A DNA stretch of 6,239 nt from Betaproteobacteria bacterium (GTDB taxonomy: Bacteria; Pseudomonadota; Gammaproteobacteria; Burkholderiales; SG8-39): contig JAABQT010000102.1 in assembly GCA_011391295.1 (NCBI GenBank), positions 1 through 6,239 on the forward strand, given 5' to 3'. The notes below the pieces were generated by a model, which saw only the letters and a list, made by a program, of their open reading frames with translations, had not been told where the DNA came from and did no database searches. Position 1 is the first letter of the stretch. Each line of letters starts with the position of its first letter. A program made the position numbers and the translations under genes. Positions 1 through 6,239 of this stretch are shown piece after piece.

Positions 1-514
1 GGCCGGTGGGATTCGCCGGCGAGCACACGTAGGCCAGCTGCACGCCGCGCCAGTCCAGTTCCTCGAAGCGCATGCCGTCGTTGAGGTAGACCGGCTGGGC
101 GCCGGCGAGCAGCGCCGCGCCCTCGTAAATCTGGTAGAAGGGATTGGGGCAGGCGACGCGTGCGGTTCCTCCCGCGGGATCGATGATCGTTTGCGCAAAC
201 GCGAACAGCGCTTCGCGCGAGCCGTTCACCGGCAGCACCTCGGTGGCGGGATCGACCGCCTGCAGGGCGTGGCGGCGCACGAGCCAGGCGGCGATCGCCT
301 CGCGCAAGGGCGCCGTGCCGGCCGTGGCGGGGTACGCGGACAGGCCATCCAGCGACGCGGCGAGCGCGGCCTTCACCAGTTCGGGCGTCGGGTGCTTCGG
401 TTCGCCGATCGACAGATTGATCGGACGCAGCGCCGGATTCGGCGTCACCCCGGCGAGCAGGGCGCGCAGCCGCTCGAACGGATAGGGTTGCAGGCGCCCG
501 AGGAGCGGATTCAA
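1..514 (-). CDS. dapC: N-succinyldiaminopimelate aminotransferase, N-terminal 171 residues (partial)
   Basis: This is a PLP-dependent fold-type I aminotransferase. By family it converts N-succinyl-2-amino-6-ketopimelate to N-succinyl-LL-diaminopimelate with glutamate as donor, in the cytoplasmic succinylase route to meso-DAP and lysine. The reading frame is open to the window edge. It shows the DapC-like N-terminus ([19 protein letters not shown], residues 2-20), [15 protein letters not shown] (33-47), [14 protein letters not shown] (61-74), the cofactor-binding segment VNGSREALF (96-104), [12 protein letters not shown] (123-134) and SPANPTG (165-171). The PLP lysine and the C-terminal domain lie outside the window. 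The start is TTG at 514-512: homology begins right there, no ATG is nearby, and a GGAAA ribosome site sits 8 bases upstream. The start overlaps the queF stop by two bases, so translation is probably coupled. A related class I aminotransferase with another substrate is possible, but the N-terminal pattern favours DapC. Confidence 0.88.
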   Translation of the reverse strand, partial: MNPLLGRLQPYPFERLRALLAGVTPNPALRPINLSIGEPKHPTPELVKAALAASLDGLSAYPATAGTAPLREAIAAWLVRRHALQAVDPATEVLPVNGSREALFAFAQTIIDPAGGTARVACPNPFYQIYEGAALLAGAQPVYLNDGMRFEELDWRGVQLAYVCSPANPTG

Positions 515-885
515 GCCGCGGGTTTCCAGCCGCGCTTGCGGTGCTCGGCGACGATGGCAGTGGCGATGCCGCCGCGCACGTTGAAGCGCGCCGTGAGCCG
601 CATGAAGCGCGGCCGGACGGCGCGCACCAAGTCGTCGAGCATGCGGTTGGTCACGGCCTCGTGGAACGCGCCCTGGTTGCGGAATGACCAGACGTAGAGC
701 TTGAGCGACTTCAACTCCACGCACAGCCGGTCGGGCACGTACTCGAGTTCCAGCAGCGCGAAGTCCGGCTGCCCGGTGAGCGGGCACAGGCAAGTGAATT
801 CCGGCATCTCCATGCGGATGCGGTAGTCGCGCTCCGGCGACGGGTTGCGGAATGTCTGCAGGCGCTTGCTGGGACGCGAGGGCAT
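511..885 (-). CDS. queF: NADPH-dependent 7-cyano-7-deazaguanine (preQ0) reductase, type I
   Basis: QueF reduces the nitrile of preQ0 to the aminomethyl group of preQ1 with two NADPH, a cytoplasmic step in making queuosine for tRNA. At 124 residues this is the short single-domain type I (YkvM-like) form, not the longer E. coli type. Visible signatures are [13 protein letters not shown] (residues 30-42), whose Cys34 is the expected thioimide-forming nucleophile and Asp41 the general acid, the family motif ELKSLKLY (57-64), and FHEAV (74-78) with the His75/Glu76 substrate-binding pair. No key residue is missing. I chose ATG 885-883 because it gives MPSRPSK, which resembles related QueF N-termini. 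An in-frame TTG at 909 would add eight residues, but it lies upstream of the predicted transcript start. No Shine-Dalgarno sequence is evident before ATG 885. The gene is first in a leftward unit with dapC and is divergent from smc. Confidence 0.95.
   Translation of the reverse strand: MPSRPSKRLQTFRNPSPERDYRIRMEMPEFTCLCPLTGQPDFALLELEYVPDRLCVELKSLKLYVWSFRNQGAFHEAVTNRMLDDLVRAVRPRFMRLTARFNVRGGIATAIVAEHRKRGWKPAA
523..527 (-). promoter_or_regulatory. Ribosome binding site of dapC inside the queF 3' end
   Basis: On the minus strand GGAAA (527-523) lies 8 bases before the TTG codon at 514-512. It falls within the last codons of queF. It supports the unusual TTG as the dapC start and suggests that ribosomes finishing queF reinitiate on dapC. 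The motif is only a partial Shine-Dalgarno match. Confidence 0.45.
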
Positions 886-898
886 CGAAAACGCATTG

Positions 899-924
899 CT
901 GCGCGGCAAATTACGAGCGCGCAG
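899..924. repeat. Perfect 7-bp inverted repeat, candidate operator
   Basis: CTGCGCG (899-905) and CGCGCAG (918-924) are exact reverse complements separated by 12 AT-richer bases. The dyad covers the predicted queF -10 element and the spacer region of the predicted smc promoter, where a bound dimer could act on both. A chance repeat is possible because the arms are made of GC-rich words common in this genome. No regulator is identified. Confidence 0.35.
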
Positions 925-940
925 ATGGTATCATTTTCAA
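911..940 (-). promoter_or_regulatory. Candidate sigma70-type promoter of queF-dapC
   Basis: Reading the minus strand, TTGAAA (940-935) matches the -35 consensus TTGACA at five of six positions. It is followed after 18 bases by CGTAAT (916-911), four of six to TATAAT. Transcription would begin near 904, giving a leader of about 20 bases before the queF ATG. That is too short for a preQ1 riboswitch, and I see none. Assigned by eye from consensus only. Confidence 0.4.
926..934 (+). promoter_or_regulatory. Candidate extended -10 promoter of smc-zipA-ligA
   Basis: TGGTATCAT (926-934) fits an extended -10 (TGn followed by TATCAT, five of six to TATAAT). No good -35 lies 16-18 bases upstream, which is tolerated in extended -10 promoters. 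A start near 941 would leave a 5' leader of about 16 bases before the smc GTG at 957, with only a weak GAG as ribosome site. The element lies between the two elements of the opposing queF promoter. Confidence 0.4.
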
Positions 941-956
941 AACGAGAACACGCTGC

Positions 957-3900
957 GTGCGACTCAACCAAATCCGCCTCTCGGGCTTCAAGTCCTTCGT
1001 CGACCCGACCTCGATCCAGTTCCCCGGTCAGCTGGTGGGAATCGTCGGGCCCAACGGCTGTGGCAAGTCGAACGTCATCGACGCCGTGCGCTGGGTACTG
1101 GGGGAGTCGCGCGCCTCGGCGCTGCGCGGCGACTCCATGCAGGACGTGATCTTCAACGGCTCCGGCAACCGCAAGGCGCTGGCGCGGGCGAGCGTGGAGC
1201 TGATGTTCGACAATTCCCTCGGTCGCGCCGGCGGCCAGTGGTCGCAATACGCCGAGATCTCGGTGAAGCGCGTGCTGCAGCGCGACGGCGAGTCGTCGTA
1301 CTACATCAACGGCCAGCACGTGCGCCGCCGCGACATCACGGACATCTTCCTCGGCACCGGCCTCGGGCCGCGCGCCTACGCGATCATCGAGCAGGGCATG
1401 ATTTCGCGCGTCATCGAGGCCAAGCCCGACGAGTTGCGCGTGTTCCTCGAGGAGGCCGCGGGCATCTCGCGCTACAAGGAGCGCCGCAAGGAGACCGAGC
1501 ACCGGTTGTCCGACACGCGCGACAACCTCGCACGCGTCACCGACATCCGGCTCGAGCTGGGGACGCAGATCGAAAAGCTCGACGCGCAGGCCAAGGTCGC
1601 CACGCGCTACCAGGAGCTGCAGGCCGAATTGCAGTTCAAGCAGCAGCTGCTGTGGTTCCTGCGCCGGCGCGACGCCGCTGCGGAGCACGAGCGCCATGCG
1701 CGGGAGATCGCCCGGCAGGCACTCGAGCTGGAGTCCGGCACCGCAACGCTGAGGGAGCTCGAGAGCCGTGTCGAGACGGCACGCGGCGCGCACTACGGCG
1801 CAGGCGACGCGATGAACGCGGCGCAGGCGGCGCTGTATGAAGCCAATGCCGAGGTGGCGCGCCTGGAATCGGATCTGCGCCATGTGCAGGAGACGCGCCA
1901 GCGCCTGGAGTTCCAGCACGCCGAGCGCCGCACGCAGCTCGCCTCATGGCGCGAGCAGCGCGCGCAACTGACCCAGGCGCTGCATCTGTGGGTCGGTCGC
2001 GCCGACGAGGCGCGCCGGCGCGTGGCCGAAGCGCAGGCACGCCTCGGCGCGGAAAACGCCAAACTCCCGCAAGCCGAGCGTGCGTTCCGCGCCGCCCAGG
2101 AGCAGCTGCACGAGGGGCGCAGCCAGCAAGTGCGCGCGGAGAGCCGATCGCAGCTCGAGCAATCGAATCTGGCGCACCTCGAGCGTGGCTTGCAGACGCT
2201 TGAGCAGCGGCGCGAGCGGCTCCAGGGCGAGCAGCAGTCGCTGCTGCAACCGAACGCGGCAGCCCTGTGCGCGCATGAATCGCGCCGCGGGGAAAGGGAC
2301 GCGGCTCTGGCGGCGGCCGAGCAGGGCCTCGGCGCGCTGCAGCTGGAGTGCGATTCCCTGGAGAGTGCGAGGGCCGCGGCCGCAGATGATCTTTCGGTGG
2401 CCTCGCAGGATCATGCGGCAGCCGCGGCGCAACTCGCGACCCTCGAGCAGATCCAGGCGGCGGCGGAGGACAATGCGCCGCTGCGCGACTGGCTCGGGCG
2501 GCACGCACTGGGCGAGCTGCCGCGCTTCTGGCAGCAGGTGCGCATCGAGGCCGGATGGGAAGTGGCCGTCGAGTCGGTGCTGCGCGAGCGTTTGCATGCG
2601 CTCGATCTCGGCGATGGTTCGCGGCTCGACGCAGTGGTGGCGGACGTCCCGCCGGTCAAAGCGGGCGTGTTCCGCCATGGCATGGCATCGGCCGGCGCAG
2701 TGCTCGCGGGCCACGCGACCCTCGCCACCAAGGTGCACGCCAACCGGCCGGAACTCGGCGGCGCGCTCGCGGACTGGTTTTTGCACACCTATGTCTGCGA
2801 GGGCACGCCGAGTGCGCGCGAGCTCGACCGGCTGCCGGCGGGAGCGCTGCTGGTGAACCGCGAGGGCCATCAGTTCACGCGCCATACCGTGGCGTTCCAC
2901 GCACCGGATCCGGCGGACGCCGGCCTGCTTGCACGCCAGGCGCAGATCGAGCCGCTGCAGGCGAAAGTGGCCGCGCTGGCGGAGCGCGTGGCCGCCGTGC
3001 GACTGCGCAGCGAACAGGCCGCTGCGGCGCTGCAATCGCGCCAGATCGAGCTGGAGCACGCGCGCGACGCACTGGCGGCGCAGCAGCAGCTGCGCCACGA
3101 CGCGCAAATCGAATTGCTCAAGCTGCAGCAAGCGCAGGAACGCTTCCGCGAGCGCAGCGGGCAGATCGACCAGGAACTGGCGGAGATCGCCGGCGAGATT
3201 CAGCGCGATGCCGCGCGGCGCGCGGAGTGCGCCCAGGGCATGGCGCGCGCGGCCGAGGAGATCGCCGCCGCGCGCGCGCAACTGGAGTCGGTGCGCGCTA
3301 CGCACGTGCAGGCCGAGGGCGCGCTCGCGGCGCAGCGCGTCGCCGGCCAGCAGGCCGAGCGCGACGCGCAGGCTGCGATATTCGGCGAGCGCGAGTGCGC
3401 GTCGAAAATCGCCGAAATCGACAGCTCGGTACGCCTGATCGACCAGCAGATCGAGCGCGCCGAAAGCGAGGTCGCGAAGCTCACCGAAGAGCTGGCGGTG
3501 GATCCCGTGCCCGCAGTGCGCGCGTTGCTGGACGCCGCAGTCGAAGGGCGCATCACGCGCGAGAAGGTGCTCGCCGAAGCGCGCAACGCGGTCGAGGCGG
3601 CCGCGCTCGCCCTGCGCGCGCTGGAGGAAGAGCGGCTGCACGTCGAGGCCCGCCTTGCGCCGCTGCGCGAGCGCATCAACGAGCTGCGTCTCAAGGAGCA
3701 GGCGGCGCAGATGATCCACGACCAGCACGCCGGGCAACTGAGCGAGGCTGGCGCGGACGAGGCGCGGCTGGCAGCGGAGGCCGAGCGCGCGCCGCGCCCC
3801 GCGTCGCTGCAGGGCGAGACCACCCGCATCACGCAGGCGATCGGCGAACTGGGTGCGGTCAACCTCGCGGCACTGGAGGAGCTCAAGACCAGCCAGGAGC

Positions 3901-4472
3901 GCAAGAGCTATCTCGATGCGCAAGCCACCGACCTGGACCAGGCCGTGCGCACGCTGGAGGACGCGATCCGGCGCATCGACCGCGAGACGCGTGAGCTGCT
4001 GCGCGAGACCTTCGAGAGCGTGAACCGGCATTTCGGCGCGCTGTTCCCGGTGCTGTTCGGCGGCGGGGAGGCCAGGCTGATCATGACCGGGGAGGAAATC
4101 CTCGACGCGGGCGTGCAGGTGATGGCGCATCCGCCCGGCAAGCGCAATACCAGCATCCACCTGCTGTCCGGCGGCGAGAAGGCGCTGACCGCGATTGCGC
4201 TGGTGTTCTCCATGTTCCAGCTCAACCCGGCGCCTTTCTGCCTGCTCGACGAGGTCGACGCGCCGCTGGACGACAGCAACACGTTGCGCTTTTGCGACCT
4301 GGTGAGGAAGATGTCGGTGCAAACGCAGTTCCTGTTCATCAGCCACAACAAGATCACCATGGAAATGGCCGCCCAGCTGATCGGCGTGACGATGCCCGAA
4401 TCCGGCGTTTCGCGCGTGGTGGCCGTGGACATCGACGAGGCGCTGCGTATCCGGGAGGAGCTCGCCGCCTGA
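957..4472 (+). CDS. smc: Chromosome segregation protein SMC (condensin ATPase)
   Basis: Smc is the ATPase that dimerises at its hinge and, with the kleisin ScpA and with ScpB (neither in this window), organises and segregates chromosomes. The 1171-residue length is normal. The N-terminal ATPase half has RLSGFKSFVDPT (residues 7-18), Walker A GPNGCGKSN (31-39) and the Q-loop IIEQGMIS with Gln146. A long Ala/Arg/Gln/Glu-rich coiled coil runs about 170-505, the hinge about 505-660, and the returning coil about 660-960. The C-terminal half has GAVNL (966-970), ABC signature LSGGEKA (1070-1076), Walker B FCLLDE (1094-1099, Asp1098 and catalytic Glu1099), D-loop PLDDSN and the switch FISHNK. All catalytic motifs are intact. 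The start is GTG 957: homology begins at VRLNQIRLSGFKSF, and an ATG at 852 would add 35 unrelated residues overlapping queF. It is first in an apparent operon with zipA and ligA. The hinge lacks the glycine-rich motif of Gram-positive Smc. Confidence 0.97.
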   Translation: MRLNQIRLSGFKSFVDPTSIQFPGQLVGIVGPNGCGKSNVIDAVRWVLGESRASALRGDSMQDVIFNGSGNRKALARASVELMFDNSLGRAGGQWSQYAEISVKRVLQRDGESSYYINGQHVRRRDITDIFLGTGLGPRAYAIIEQGMISRVIEAKPDELRVFLEEAAGISRYKERRKETEHRLSDTRDNLARVTDIRLELGTQIEKLDAQAKVATRYQELQAELQFKQQLLWFLRRRDAAAEHERHAREIARQALELESGTATLRELESRVETARGAHYGAGDAMNAAQAALYEANAEVARLESDLRHVQETRQRLEFQHAERRTQLASWREQRAQLTQALHLWVGRADEARRRVAEAQARLGAENAKLPQAERAFRAAQEQLHEGRSQQVRAESRSQLEQSNLAHLERGLQTLEQRRERLQGEQQSLLQPNAAALCAHESRRGERDAALAAAEQGLGALQLECDSLESARAAAADDLSVASQDHAAAAAQLATLEQIQAAAEDNAPLRDWLGRHALGELPRFWQQVRIEAGWEVAVESVLRERLHALDLGDGSRLDAVVADVPPVKAGVFRHGMASAGAVLAGHATLATKVHANRPELGGALADWFLHTYVCEGTPSARELDRLPAGALLVNREGHQFTRHTVAFHAPDPADAGLLARQAQIEPLQAKVAALAERVAAVRLRSEQAAAALQSRQIELEHARDALAAQQQLRHDAQIELLKLQQAQERFRERSGQIDQELAEIAGEIQRDAARRAECAQGMARAAEEIAAARAQLESVRATHVQAEGALAAQRVAGQQAERDAQAAIFGERECASKIAEIDSSVRLIDQQIERAESEVAKLTEELAVDPVPAVRALLDAAVEGRITREKVLAEARNAVEAAALALRALEEERLHVEARLAPLRERINELRLKEQAAQMIHDQHAGQLSEAGADEARLAAEAERAPRPASLQGETTRITQAIGELGAVNLAALEELKTSQERKSYLDAQATDLDQAVRTLEDAIRRIDRETRELLRETFESVNRHFGALFPVLFGGGEARLIMTGEEILDAGVQVMAHPPGKRNTSIHLLSGGEKALTAIALVFSMFQLNPAPFCLLDEVDAPLDDSNTLRFCDLVRKMSVQTQFLFISHNKITMEMAAQLIGVTMPESGVSRVVAVDIDEALRIREELAA

Positions 4473-4481
4473 TCGCGGCGA

Positions 4482-4494
4482 GCCGGCCGCCGGC
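4482..4494 (+). other. Small GC hairpin in the smc-zipA gap
   Basis: GCCGG-CCG-CCGGC forms a 5-bp stem with a 3-base loop, ending 6 bases before the zipA ATG and occupying the place where a Shine-Dalgarno sequence would be expected. There is no following T-run, so it is not a convincing intrinsic terminator. It may limit independent initiation on zipA, or it may be chance in GC-rich sequence. Confidence 0.25.
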
Positions 4495-4500
4495 CTGGCC

Positions 4501-5421
4501 ATGAGCGACCTGCAGATCGGCCTGTTGGCGGTTGGCGTGCTGGTGGTGTTCGGCATCCTCGCCTACAACGCGGCGCAGGAGCGGCGGGCGCGGCGCTCGG
4601 CCGAGCGCGCGTTTCGCTCGGCGCACGAGGACGTGCTGATGCAAGGCGCCGCGCAGCGCCATGAGCCCACGTTCGATAGCGCGCCGCGCCGCGCCGCACT
4701 CCAGGAGGCGGCGCTGCCCGATGAACGCCTGGACTACATCATCGAACTTTCGTTGCGGCAAATGATGTCGGCCGCCGAGGTGGCGCGGCGCTGGGGGCCC
4801 AATGAGCACCGCTTTGCCGGGCGCGCCTTGCTCGCGGTCAGCCCGGACCGGATCGCTTGGCACCCGCTCGCCGCCGCCGGCAGCTGCGCCGGCGTGCGGG
4901 CCGCGTTGCAGCTGGCCAGCCGCGCCGGCCCGGTGGGCGAGGCAGAGTTGATCGAATTCCGCACTGCCGTGGATACCCTCGCCTCACAGGTCGGCGGCAG
5001 TGTCGCGGCCCCCGAGATCAAGCAGGCGGTCGAAGCGGCCCGTGCTTTGGACCGGCTGTGCGCGGATTCCGACATCCAGGTGGTGCTGCACGTGGTGCCT
5101 CAACCCGGCGGGGCGTTCGCCGCAGACGCGGCTGTGGATGCGGATGGCGCATTTGGCGTCAGCCGCAGGGACGATGGCGGTGTCGTGTTGTCCCTGGACG
5201 TGCCGCGCACGCCGGACATGCGCCGCAACTATGACGCGATGGTGCTGCATGCACGCGGCTTGTGCGTCTCGCTCGGCGGCATGGTGGTGGACGACAACGG
5301 CCAGCCGCTCGATGAGCGCGCACTGGCGGCGATCGGCGCGCAACTCGATGCGGTGCTCGGCACTCTGGAGGCGCGCGGCATCGAGCCCGGCAGCGCGGCG
5401 GCGCTGCGCCTGTTCGCCTGA
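4501..5421 (+). CDS. zipA: Cell division protein ZipA, betaproteobacterial two-lobed form
   Basis: ZipA is a bitopic inner-membrane protein that binds the C-terminal tail of FtsZ and anchors the Z-ring. Residues 5-22 (QIGLLAVGVLVVFGILAY) form the one membrane segment at the extreme N-terminus, followed by a basic stretch (ERRARRSAERAFR, 27-39). This gives the expected N-out, C-in topology with no cleaved signal peptide. A short linker (about 40-75) replaces the long Pro/Gln-rich linker of E. coli ZipA. The C-terminal lobe, about 191-290, carries the ZipA-C pattern of a beta strand (QVVLHVV, 193-199), LSLDVPRTP (230-238), then an amphipathic helix leading to SLGGMVVDDNGQPL (257-270). A preceding lobe, about 77-187, looks like a diverged copy. 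The 306-residue length is close to other family members. ATG 4501 is chosen because the anchor starts there, although no Shine-Dalgarno sequence is visible. It lies 28 bases after smc and 3 before ligA, an arrangement that itself supports ZipA. Sequence conservation in this family is low. Confidence 0.85.
   Translation: MSDLQIGLLAVGVLVVFGILAYNAAQERRARRSAERAFRSAHEDVLMQGAAQRHEPTFDSAPRRAALQEAALPDERLDYIIELSLRQMMSAAEVARRWGPNEHRFAGRALLAVSPDRIAWHPLAAAGSCAGVRAALQLASRAGPVGEAELIEFRTAVDTLASQVGGSVAAPEIKQAVEAARALDRLCADSDIQVVLHVVPQPGGAFAADAAVDADGAFGVSRRDDGGVVLSLDVPRTPDMRRNYDAMVLHARGLCVSLGGMVVDDNGQPLDERALAAIGAQLDAVLGTLEARGIEPGSAAALRLFA

Positions 5422-6239
<818 letters not shown>

Noticed and set aside
144..697. 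Plus-strand open frames of 113 and 168 codons over dapC and queF
   Set aside because: They are shadows of the minus-strand dapC and queF frames, whose translations show clear family motifs.
886..909. TTG at 909 as the queF start
   Set aside because: It adds eight residues without visible homology, has no ribosome site, and lies upstream of the predicted transcript start near 904; ATG 885 fits the family.
852..956. ATG at 852 as the smc start, adding 35 residues
   Set aside because: The added residues match no Smc N-terminus and overlap the queF 5' end. The added segment would also put the start upstream of the candidate promoter; homology begins exactly at GTG 957.
886..956. preQ1 riboswitch upstream of queF
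   Set aside because: The predicted leader is about 20 bases, too short for a known preQ1 aptamer, and no matching pseudoknot pattern is seen.
4473..4500. Intrinsic terminator after smc
   Set aside because: The stem is only 5 bp and has no T-run; zipA follows at once in the same direction.
1944..4556. Very long open frame on the minus strand across smc (870 codons), plus others at 711-1919 and 4984-6213
   Set aside because: They lie antisense to well-supported smc, zipA and ligA. Their translations are Arg/Leu/Ala-rich with no recognisable domain, as expected when stop codons are rare in GC-rich DNA.

Overview
The window is a very GC-rich (roughly two thirds G+C by eye), gene-dense chromosomal segment, most likely from a betaproteobacterium. 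The evidence is the gene order smc-zipA-ligA, a ZipA of the betaproteobacterial type (one membrane anchor, short linker, two-lobed C-terminal region), a short type I QueF, and LigA and DapC sequences that resemble betaproteobacterial members from memory. I cannot name the genus without a search. Codon and base use look uniform, and I see no insertion sequence, phage gene, tRNA, rRNA, CRISPR array or other sign of recent transfer.

Layout: positions 1-885 are a leftward unit of queF (511-885) followed by dapC (1-514, cut by the left edge). The dapC TTG start overlaps the queF TGA stop. Positions 886-956 are a 71-base, comparatively AT-rich divergent control region with candidate promoters facing both ways and a perfect 7-bp inverted repeat between them. 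Rightward from there come smc (957-4472), zipA (4501-5421) and ligA (5425-6239, cut by the right edge). The last three are separated by only 28 and 3 bases and look like one operon. There is no gene-free stretch longer than 71 bases.

How the genes work together: the rightward unit supplies chromosome and division functions. Smc is the ATPase of the condensin complex, ZipA anchors FtsZ at the membrane, and LigA seals nicks in replicated DNA. The leftward unit supplies a step of queuosine biosynthesis (QueF) and a step of lysine/meso-diaminopimelate biosynthesis (DapC). The two units are functionally unrelated but share one compact promoter region.

I found no previously undescribed system. The observations most worth a second look are a probable internal duplication in ZipA (two ZipA-C-like lobes, alignable without gaps over 31 residues), the overlapping divergent promoters with a dyad between queF and smc, and substitutions at conserved positions in LigA.
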